Of a DNA stretch of 11,230 nucleotides, positions 1 through 6,446 are shown in pieces. The notes beneath the pieces are model-generated. The model searched no databases. It was not told where the DNA came from and saw only the letters and a list, made by a program, of their open reading frames with translations. Each line of letters starts with the position of its first letter. Position 1 is the first letter of the stretch. Location: positions 161,129 to 172,358 of the forward strand of contig QZLH01000095.1 of the NCBI GenBank assembly GCA_003833135.1. The letters run 5' to 3'. The translations under genes were made by a program, and so were the position numbers. The DNA comes from Oehlia diaphana (lineage: Eukaryota > Glomeromycota > Glomeromycetes > Glomerales > Glomeraceae).

Positions 1-440
1 ATAATTAAATTCGTCAACAAATCTTAACACATTCTTTTTGCCATTTTCTTATGAGTAAAACGTGCCCCAATAATTTTATTGGTTAAATAAATAAAATGAG
101 GAGAAACTATTGCAAATTGAAATTCTAGTAAGAAATTTTAATTTTTGTTATAATTTTTGTTCTAACCAAGCGATGTTATATGAAGAACTCTCACCATGTC
201 GGTGGCAACATACGATAAATTTTTATCCTATAGGTGGCGGGTGTCACAACGAAAATGATCATATGATTGTCACTAATACAATAATAGTAAATGTATGACA
301 TATGTGATGATCATATATCCAGGTGATTTGTAAAAAAAAAATTTATATTAATGATCATCCCAATTAGTGTTCATTTATAAAACATAGCTATTCCTAATAA
401 AATTAAGGAAGAAAATCTTTTTTTATTTGCAAAAAAAAGA
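1..440. other. AT-rich intergenic sequence, no gene seen
   Basis: No convincing coding signal was found on either strand. The open frame at 110-298 (+) has no start codon typical of these genes and no family-like composition, so it is treated as chance. The 8-base palindrome ATGATCAT or its core TGATCAT recurs near 258, 307 and 351, and again near 733, 2643, 2919 and 4943. This may be a dispersed repeat fragment, but the motif is too short to be sure. Confidence 0.5.
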
Positions 441-443
441 AAA

Positions 444-600
444 AAGACTGATCAGTCTTAAAAAGACTGCGGTTCTTAAAAAGACTGATGGTCTTATTAT
501 ACAGGACTGAAAAATCACAGTCCTACACTAAGACAGACTGGTCCGTTTTTTTATAGTGTAGGACCGTAGGACTGCAGTTTTCTAGGACTGATGACCATCC
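444..600. repeat. cluster of AGACTG/CAGTCT palindromic repeats
   Basis: The hexamers GACTG/CAGTC occur many times in about 150 bases. They include a perfect 16-base palindrome AAGACTGATCAGTCTT at 444-459. GTCCTACACTA at 520-530 pairs perfectly with TAGTGTAGGAC at 554-564, enclosing a 23-base loop. GATGGTC near 487-493 pairs with GACCATC near 593-599. The block can fold into nested hairpins and looks like a small inverted-repeat element or its remnant. No flanking target duplication was identified. Confidence 0.6.
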
Positions 601-610
601 TTATATACAG

Positions 611-793
611 AACAGCATTTCTAGTAGACAGATTTTAGCTCAGGGTCTTCAGCACCTCTTAGATTTAAGTATACAAGATAATTTGCAGTGGTATTCTGAT
701 CCATGATTTGGCTAGATCAATAGTCCAGAGTGATGATCATTAATTAGTTTTTGCTGGGTCATATACATGTACTTCTGTGTGACAAAAATATAG
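611..793 (+). pseudogene. possible RNase H-like fragment of a retroelement
   Basis: One reading frame has protein-like composition over 60 codons but is broken by TGA 704-706, TAG 713-715, TGA 731-733 and TGA 734-736. It starts with QNSISSRQILAQGLQHLLDL and continues through WYSD (689-700), FG, INSPE and SLISFCWVIYMYF. The order 'W-Y-S-D ... hydrophobic G/C-W-V strand' resembles the first two strands of a ribonuclease H fold of a LINE-type retrotransposon, where the Asp after W-Y-(S/T) is catalytic. The other catalytic residues are not visible and no reverse transcriptase is nearby, so identity is an inference. It follows directly on the AGACTG palindrome block. It could also be an unrelated broken gene. 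Confidence 0.33.
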
Positions 794-855
794 ATTAGCT
801 AACCTGTTCTAGACATGGGCATATACTGGCACTAGATGGATTTTTGACAAATATT

Positions 856-1395
856 TCATGCAATTGTTGAGGAGAGTGACCTTTGGAAATAACAGTAATC
901 CTTCTCTAGTAAAATAAAAATTTTTACTCTCTTATCAATGAATCTCTGTATTAATATACTTGGAACATTTTCTAAGAGACCATGAAAATCCTCAAACTTT
1001 TGAAGATATTCTCTTGCAGTTTTATCAGCCTTTTTTGTTATTTCTTGTAGCCAACAATATTGAGTTCTTCCTGAATTGCTATTATATCCTTTTCTAAATA
1101 TAAAAGTAGATTATATATTTGCCTATATGATATATCTATAGAAGCTTTATAACTCCTAAGTTTAACCTCTAGAATGGAATTGCCTTTGATATTGAGTTTC
1201 TCCTGTATTGGTAATATATCTCCTACCAAATTTAATAACAACTCATATGAATCAGCAAGTGTTATCTCTTTCTTGCTTTGACACACTGCCTCTTGATTTG
1301 TTTTGGTATTGATACTGAATAGCTATTATATCTTTCTTCTTATATAAAAACATTTCATATAATTGATTCTTTTGTAAGAGTATTGTTATTCACCA
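856..1395 (-). pseudogene. broken gene with three related internal repeats
   Basis: The gene is not recognised. The longest intact piece is 1038-1286 (82 codons). The same frame stays open back to about 1316, giving SINTKTNQEAVCQSKKEITL ahead of it. Two segments within it, SYELLLNLVGDILPIQEKLN and YRQIYNLLLYLEKDIIAIQEELN-like, are clearly related. A third copy, QLYEMFLYKKKDIIAIQ, lies upstream in another frame at about 1320-1367. After the TAA at 1038-1040 a shifted frame (1029 down to 856) continues with KKADKTAREYLQKFEDFHGL and FIDKRVKIFILLEKDYCYFQ. Both changes are too abrupt for introns, so at least two frameshifts are inferred. The repeats are amphipathic with I/L spacing suggesting helical bundles or coiled coil. 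No function is proposed. Confidence 0.55.
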
Positions 1396-1399
1396 TAAT

Positions 1400-2036
1400 T
1401 GCTAATAGTAAAGTAATATATTAAATGTGGAAAATTTTACTGAAGATGCCTATGGCCAAGTCCAGAATATCAATCATTGATCTGGAGCTGTGATTGTCAG
1501 TTTGGAAGATTTTTTGCTAGGCCACATATTGTGCAATAAGAAATAGGCTGATTACATAATAGGTCTGTGTGACATTCTTGCATATTAATTTTGTATATAT
1601 ATACTAACTAGTACTTTTATTTTTTTTCTGAACAAACATGAGAAAAATGTGAAAGGAGATCTAGTTAGAGTACAGGACTAGCTCTAAAAGTAAATAGTGC
1701 CAACAAAAGCATATGTTATGAAAGGCTGAGGGAGATACAATTTTGAGATCACCGGGCTTAAAACTAACTATATGTCTCTCTGGTAGATCCCCATGTGAAA
1801 AGGTATGAAGATTTCATTTACATGTGCTTTCAAAGGACTCTTAGCATCAGATGACAATACTAATTACACCTCATATCTCCTTAACTTCAGCTTGGCGCTC
1901 TTTTTTCCAGCAAGATATAAAGAATGTAAGAATATATGAACTTTCTGGCATATACATACCTCAATTATTTTTCAGAAGTTTTGTATACATACAAGCGAAT
2001 ATTTCTTACAACGAGCTTTGTATTTAGGAAAGCAAG
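1400..2036. other. AT-rich gap between relics
   Basis: Apart from the weak minus-strand relic at 1684-1857 nothing coding or repetitive stands out. The plus-strand open frame from 1936 to 2124 is a shadow: its second half is out of frame with the better protein-like reading that begins with ATG at 2037. Confidence 0.45.
1684..1857 (-). pseudogene. weak coding relic, unidentified
   Basis: Read on the minus strand, about 57 codons contain only one stop (TAG at 1768-1770). They give LSSDAKSPLKAHVNEIFIPF and, after the stop, SPVISKLYLPQPFITYAFVG. The composition is more protein-like than the surroundings, but a second frame over the 5' half of this stretch is similarly open. This may be chance or a fragment of a decayed gene; no family is recognised. 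Confidence 0.22.
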
Positions 2037-2365
2037 ATGTCTGATAAGTCTGAGGTTTCCAATAAGTCTGACAAGCTTGACAAGTTTCTTATTCCCAGAG
2101 AGAGGAGAAATATTTTTGATATAACGATATCTAATGTTAACACAATAGAATCTCTTCTCTTATGGAAACAATCAGAACCTGTTGTTTAGATTGATTTCAA
2201 GATATAGATTTGACCATTTTGGCTTTGTATAAGGTTAGCTTCATATCTGATGGTGACATAATCCACAACTTAAATAACAACAAATACTTTGAAGTAGATG
2301 GAGCAATAAGAATGGAACTACAAGACAAGATTTTTAGTCATTTTCTAACAAATCTATGGTGGTGA
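2037..2365 (+). pseudogene. two-part broken gene, unidentified
   Basis: ATG at 2037 opens a 50-codon frame (stop TAG 2187-2189) with a charged N-terminus, MSDKSEVSNKSDKLDKFLIP, followed by RERRNIFDITISN and ESLLLWKQ. A second frame is open from 2195 to TGA 2363-2365 and gives FQDIDLTILALYKVSFISDG, a DIIHNLNNNKYFEVDGAIRM stretch and LQDKIFSHFLTNLWW. The two segments join naturally if one stop and one indel between 2187 and 2195 are allowed, giving a protein of about 108 residues. No intron signals explain the break. The family is not recognised. It lies about 370 bases upstream of the CRN pseudogene on the same strand, but nothing links the two. Confidence 0.55.
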
Positions 2366-2693
2366 AAAGGAATTAGATTTTTTTATCTATATTTCATTAT
2401 CATGTGTAATATAGGCTGATTATCGGCAACTATTTTATTTCATAAATAAAGTATTATTATTGTACTGAATATGAGAAATGGGTCATGTGTAATGGTGTGG
2501 TCCAGAGGCATTTTGCATAAATCTAACATTTCCAATCTAGCCTATATAAAAATTGTTAGATGATAAGTGAAAAGAGTCTCTTGATTACCAAAGGTAACAT
2601 GAAGGGTACAGTGATCGTTGCACTTATGATGCAATGTGGCTGATCATATGGAAGGTCTGTGAAATGGAATAATTTCTCACATATAGTCTACCT
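2366..2693. other. gap upstream of the CRN pseudogene
   Basis: No gene was found. A short protein-like stretch (KSLLITKGNMKGTVIVALMM around 2573-2632, +) is too brief to call. The last part carries the inverted repeat described separately. Confidence 0.4.
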
Positions 2694-2718
2694 TAGTATT
2701 TTTTCGCAAAAAATACTA
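2694..2718. repeat. perfect 11-bp inverted repeat, 3-base loop
   Basis: TAGTATTTTTT (2694-2704) pairs exactly with AAAAAATACTA (2708-2718) around CGC. It ends in a TATA-like stretch (TATATAAG, 2717-2724) only 8 bases before the ATG of the CRN reading frame, so it sits where a promoter or 5' leader would be. It may be a very small hairpin element or part of the promoter; the sequence does not decide. Confidence 0.6.
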
Positions 2719-3040
2719 TATAAGCCAAAAATATGTCTATTACTTTATTCTGTCTTATTAAAGAAAATACAACTGTGAACGCTTTTCCTATTCATATTGA
2801 TAAGGGGCAGTTTGTTGGTGATCTCAAGGAGGCTATAAAGACAAAAAACCTGTAAATTTTTATTAACATTAATGCAAGGACATTAAATTATGGAAGGTGA
2901 TGATCCCTGGTGATTAGGATGATCATTAAGAAATCTAATATTCCAGAACAGTGATGAGCTGTTGGCAATGAGGAAGATTTTGAAATACTTCCCAGACTCA
3001 CCTTCCAAAAAACATATCCATGTTATTGTAAAATTGCCAC

Positions 3041-3129
3041 GTAAGTGTCTGGTATAGTCTGTGCAAAATGCCTTAACGGCTAATTTTTTATCATTTGCTC
3101 TAGTAATAATAACACATATTCGTTTTCAG
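3041..3129 (+). other. 89-bp spliceosomal intron at the CRN module boundary
   Basis: The donor GTAAGT at 3041-3046 and acceptor TTTTCAG ending at 3129 are canonical. Splicing joins c3040 with tt3130-3131 into a Leu codon. It brings the header frame ending HVIVKLP exactly into the frame of the next exon (LLSLEEALSC...). This shows the two frames belong to one gene. The intron also contains a GCCTTAACGGCTAAT segment that recurs in altered form at about 4690-4713, and a CTAAT that could serve as branch site. Confidence 0.8.
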
Positions 3130-3338
3130 TTCTTAGCTTGGAAGAGGCGTTGTCATGTATTTCACCACCTATAACATACTCTCTGGACTGTATTACCTCA
3201 AAGACCACTACTAATGCTAGTGGTGACCCACTGACAAGTGTACTTCTATGGGGGGACTTCTTCAATAAAGTGAATCAGTTCCGCTTTGACCAACAACTGA
3301 GGTTTGAGAGATCAAGATTTGATGATAAGTTTACCATA

Positions 3339-3631
3339 TAGCGCTGCATACAGTACCCCTTGTAATAGTATCCCTTTCAAATAGTACTGGAGTATTATTC
3401 AAATTCACATTCGGGTATTTTTGAAAAATACCCTGGTACTAATCAAAATTCGATTTTGAATAGTACCCCGGATACTAATCATATTTCGACTTAATACTTA
3501 TCAAAATTTATGTACTAATTTATTTAATTTAATAAAATTAAATGTACTCCCTTCCAATATACCCCCTTTTAATAGTACCCCCTCCTCCTATAGTATCCTC
3601 CCAGGTACTATTCAATCTAAGTGGACCGCTA
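3339..3631. mobile_element. MITE-like insertion inside the CRN pseudogene
   Basis: The frame of the CRN gene breaks at a block that begins TATAGCGCTGCA (3337-3348) and ends with the inverted counterpart TGGACCGCTATA (3622-3633). 10 of 12 terminal positions are complementary, which fits a TA (or TATA) target duplication as in Tc1/mariner-type MITEs. Inside, AGTACCCC/GGGTACT-type motifs recur in both orientations, and GGGTATTTTT (3413-3422) pairs perfectly with AAAAATACCC (3424-3433). There is no coding capacity, so it would depend on a transposase elsewhere. The exact ends are uncertain by a few bases because the termini are palindromic. Confidence 0.7.
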
Positions 3632-4639
3632 TATGATATTAAATTACATATATTCAAGATGTCCTACTGACACTTCTGACATACCGGATTTTAACTGTCA
3701 TCTTGTAGGTTCATTGATGGAGGCTAAAAGAAAGTATGTTTTAGAGGATATGGGTAAACAGACTTTTCCTGAGTTTTATAATATGAGTAAAGGTAAGGAT
3801 GTAATTCAACAAATCTATAATTATATAGGAGGAAATGAACTTAGATATGGTATTCTTACCACCTATAAAAATCACTGGTTTCTATACTAAGAGCATATAG
3901 AGCTCTGGATATCAAAAATCCTCCCACTTCAATCCTGTATTCAAGGCATATACTTATCTAACTTGACAGGCAAAAGAGAATCCCAAGTCTCCTAAACCTC
4001 AAGTACTAGTGCCAGCTCATAAAGACTCACATTCAAAATCGTCTTCCAACTCCTCAATAAATCAACAATCAACTTCTGGTACTTTTGCAAATCAACAATT
4101 GTCTTCTGCCTTTGGCGCTTCCAACAACATCCCTGTAGAACAGCAAAAGTTTAGTTTCACAGACTTTAAGTTTAAGGGCAACTAGGTAAAGAACAAAGTG
4201 GAAAAATGCTCTTATGTGAATTTTGTGGTGAAATGATTACTTTGAAGAGCGTAAACTTATCAAAGATCCCATCATATATCCTGAAAGAAATGCAGAAAGA
4301 AGTAGAGATTTATAAAGATCTAGCTGATATTCAAGGCAAGTATATATCCAAGTTGGTCTGTTATAGATATTATGGAAGAGGTATGAACTTTGTTATCAGC
4401 ATGACTATTGTCAGCACTTCGTTGAGTGACCCAAAAATAAAGAAACAGCAAAAGATATGGGCTATTAAGGGATTAAAAGCAATCCACAAGCATGGCAGGA
4501 AAATATCTTAATTAACGATGATGACGTCTATCTGGTTGATTTTGGTATAGCAAGTCAGGAGGACACAAAAAAAAAGAGAAAGCTTTTCGAGAAGAAACAG
4601 CTTAAATACTCTAACTTGCTAGATAAATATAATATATAA

Positions 4640-4784
4640 GAATTTATTATTTTGCAAATTTCTATTTCTTGCAATTTTGTGAAGTGCCTGCGAAGCACCT
4701 TAATGGCTAACGGCTAATTTCTTATAATTAATAATTATGTATTTTACAGACATTTCGTTTCTTTTTTTTTTTATTTCTAAGAGA
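4640..4784. repeat. dispersed-repeat fragments downstream of CRN
   Basis: This stretch holds a small GTGC...GCAC hairpin (about 4683-4698), CCTTAATGGCTAACGGCTAA related to the sequence in the CRN intron (3070-3083), and TTTTACAGACATTTCGT at 4742-4758. The last is repeated exactly at 8017-8033. No coding signal was found. It looks like remnants of repeated elements. Confidence 0.5.
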
Positions 4785-4962
4785 GAAGTTATCATTACGA
4801 CTTTACAGACAATAGCTAACAAATTAGCTCAAAAAGCTGTGTTAAGTACAATAGATAATACATTCCGTACACATTGGTACAAAACTTCGCCCTCCGATTA
4901 AAAAAGTAGACCAAGCCTCAGTGAAATTACGCCAAGAAGGTATGATCATTCGTACTGGATAA
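4785..4962 (+). pseudogene. short coding relic, unidentified
   Basis: One frame from 4785 to TAA 4899-4901 reads EVIITTLQTIANKLAQKAVL, then DNTFRTHWYK. A frame shifted by one base from 4885 to TAA 4960-4962 reads LRPPIKKVDQASVKLRQEGM. Together they look like about 58 codons of one protein with a frameshift near 4882. There is no start codon and no family match from memory. It sits between the CRN pseudogene and the hAT-like element and could be a truncated gene end. Confidence 0.4.
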
Positions 4963-5045
4963 AAATAGGAATCAACTGGGACAAGTCCCCTTTAAAAGCA
5001 TCAGGCTCATAAAGTAGAAATAAATTTTAAAAATATTCTGTGACA

Positions 5046-5053
5046 TAGAATAA
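5046..5053. repeat. left target-site duplication TAGAATAA
   Basis: The 8 bases TAGAATAA directly precede the left inverted end of the element at 5054 and are repeated exactly after its right end at 6413-6420. An 8-bp duplication is the hallmark of hAT-superfamily insertion. Confidence 0.85.
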
Positions 5054-5062
5054 TAGTGTTCC

Positions 5063-5278
5063 GAAAAAAATCCGATCCAATTCGTATCCGTGAATCTGAT
5101 CTGAAACGGATCAGATCGAACCAGCTTTTTTATGATCTGTGATCTGATCCGAATTAAAAAAATTTGATCCATTTCAGATCGAATCAGATCGGATCAGTTA
5201 TTCATTCAAATCAGATTGGATCGAATCAGATTTGAACAGATACAGATCAGATCCAGATCAGATCCAAATCTTAGAAAA
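5063..5278. repeat. left subterminal GATC-rich repeat region
   Basis: About 216 bases carry many copies of ATCAGATC, GATCTGATC, GATCCGAT and similar 8-10-base variants, some in tandem (GATCAGATCCAGATCAGATC near 5244-5263). The right end holds the same words in opposite orientation (about 6278-6403). This arrangement is known from hAT elements, where such repeats bind transposase; that role here is inferred. Confidence 0.7.
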
Positions 5279-5280
5279 TA

Positions 5281-6270
5281 AAAAACATTTTGCGCAATAT
5301 TTTTTATTAAGACAATTAAAAACTGTTGCGAAATGGTTATTTTTAGCTGAATAAACCATTTTGCAACAGTTTATATTAAAATAATTTAAAAAACCATTGC
5401 AAAATAGTTCTTTTTAGTTAAATAAACCATTTCGCAACGGTTTATATTAAAATAATTTAAAAACTATTGCAAAATGGTTCTTTTTAGTTAAATAAACCAT
5501 TTTGCAACATTTTATATTAAAACAATTTAAAACCGTTGCGAAATGGTTCTTTTTAATTAAATAAACCATTTCGCAACAGTTTTTATTAAAATTTAAAAAC
5601 TGTTGCAAAATGGTTTATTTACTAAAAAGAACCGTTTCACAACAGTTTATATTAAAATTGTTAAAAAACTGTTGCGAAATAGTTTTTTTAGTTAAATAAA
5701 CCATTTTGCAACGGTTTACATTAAAATCATTAAAAAAACCGTTGCAAAATTGTTCTTTTTAGTTAAATAAACTGTTCGCAATGGTTTATACTAAAACAAT
5801 TTAATAAACCATTGCGAAATAATTCTTTTTTATTAAATAAACTGTTTCGCAACAGTTCTTTTTTGTTAAATAAACCATTTCGCAACAGTTTTTATTAAAA
5901 TATTTTAAAAAACTGTTTTGCAACGGTTTATATTAAAACAATTCAAAAAACTATTGCGAAATGGTTATTTTTAGTTAAATAAAATAAACTGTTTCGCAAC
6001 GGTTTATATTAAAATATTTTAAATAACCATTGTGAAATGGTTCTTTTTAATTAAATAAACCATTTCGCAATAGTTTATATTAAAATATATTTTAAAAAAC
6101 TGTTGCGAAATGGTTCTTTTTAGTTAAATAAACCATTTTTGCAACGGTTTTTATTAAATTCGTTAAAAAACTATTTTGCAATGGTTTTTTTCATTTAATT
6201 TGAAATAAAAAATATTTCGCAACATTTTTTATTAAATAAATCTTTAAAAAAATGTTGCAAAATGTTTTTT
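5281..6270. repeat. palindromic ~70-bp satellite, about 13-14 units
   Basis: Each unit is an inverted repeat of the form AACYRTTGCRAAATGGTT - about 15 bases (TTTTTAGTTAAATA type) - AACCATTTYGCAACRGTTT, separated by ATATTAAAATAATTTAAA-type spacers. The left arm recurs at about 5325, 5396, 5466, 5535, 5602, 5671, 5741 and 5811, a 67-71-base period. From about 5820 the spacing becomes irregular, and the outermost copies (5281-5300 and 6200-6265) are more degenerate. The satellite reads almost the same on both strands and would form repeated hairpins in RNA or cruciforms in DNA. It lies wholly inside the hAT-like element. Confidence 0.9.
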
Positions 6271-6277
6271 TAACTTC

Positions 6278-6403
6278 TGATTTAGATCGGATTCAGATCA
6301 GATCAGTTTTATCTGAATTGGATTCAGACCGAATTGAATCAAGCTCATTTCAGATTCGGATCAGATCGGATTCATCACAAATCCGATCTGATTATATCCA
6401 TTT
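6278..6403. repeat. right subterminal GATC-rich repeat region
   Basis: It contains GATCGGATTCAGATCAGATC and several GATCGGAT/ATCCGATCTGAT words that mirror the left subterminal region. The region ends directly at the right terminal inverted repeat. The open frame across it (6252-6440, S/D/R/I-rich) is a by-product of the repeats. Confidence 0.7.
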
Positions 6404-6412
6404 GGAACACTA

Positions 6413-6420
6413 TAGAATAA
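6413..6420. repeat. right target-site duplication TAGAATAA
   Basis: This is an exact copy of the 8 bases at 5046-5053, directly after the right inverted end GGAACACTA. Confidence 0.85.
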
Positions 6421-6446
6421 TACAAATTAGAGAAGCCTAACTAAAA

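Larger units (their letters stand above)
2733..4639 (+). pseudogene. Crinkler (CRN) effector with endonuclease-like and kinase domains, broken
   Basis: CRN/Crinkler proteins carry a ubiquitin-like N-terminal header and swappable C-terminal enzyme domains. The order here is as follows. The header is at 2733-3040: ITLFCLIKENTTVNAFPI, LKEAIKTK, KDIKLWKV, YFPDSPSKKHIHVIVKLP. HVIVKLP (3019-3039) matches the HVLVxxP boundary motif. An 89-bp intron follows (3041-3129). The next exon starts SLEEALSCISPPITYSLD and ends FERSRFDDKFTI (3338). A PD-(D/E)xK-like segment spans 3635-3887, with DIPDF, an EAK motif (MEAKRKYV), VIQQIYNYI and YGILTTYKNHWFLY. An S/N/Q-rich linker (about 3978-4170) leads to a kinase domain: degenerate glycine loop LGKEQSGK, VAIK-like Lys in TLKSV, QKEVEIY, and DFG at 4538-4546. 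Disruptions are TAA 2853, a frameshift near 2876, TAG/frameshift near 2915, an inserted element, TAA 3888, and frameshifts near 3977, 4180 and 4497. The catalytic HxD loop is absent. Domain calls are inference from motifs. Confidence 0.85.
5054..6412. mobile_element. non-autonomous hAT-like transposon, 1,359 bp
   Basis: The element starts TAGTGTTCC (5054-5062) and ends GGAACACTA (6404-6412), a perfect 9-bp terminal inverted repeat. Exact 8-bp copies of TAGAATAA flank it. The terminal TAGTG fits the YARNG end consensus of hAT transposons, and the 8-bp duplication is also typical. Both subterminal regions (5063-5278 and about 6278-6403) are packed with GATC-centred variants such as GATCTGATCCGAAT and GATCAGATCGGATT in both orientations, as expected for transposase-binding subterminal repeats. 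The core (about 5281-6270) is a satellite of self-complementary units. No transposase or other protein is encoded; the open frames inside are artefacts of the repeats. Perfect duplications and ends suggest a fairly recent insertion. Confidence 0.83.

Noticed and set aside
1038..1040. Short intron to explain the frame change near 1038 in the repeated gene
   Set aside because: The only GT...AG pair that would fit is about 26 bases, far too short for the 77-89-bp introns seen here.
3080..3265. Minus-strand open frame across the CRN intron and second exon
   Set aside because: The plus-strand exon is joined in frame to the CRN header by canonical splice sites, so the minus frame is a shadow.
4972..5172. 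Minus-strand open frame at the left end of the hAT-like element
   Set aside because: It crosses the left target duplication and end of the element and is made largely of GATC-type subterminal repeats; composition is I/R/S/D-rich repeat artefact.
5281..6270. CRISPR-like array because of regular ~70-bp spacing
   Set aside because: The spacers are as repetitive as the repeats, the units are palindromic throughout, and the context is eukaryotic with introns; it is a satellite inside a transposon.
6252..6440. Plus-strand open frame rich in S, D, R and I
   Set aside because: It is a translation of the right subterminal GATC repeats and runs through the right end and target duplication of the element.
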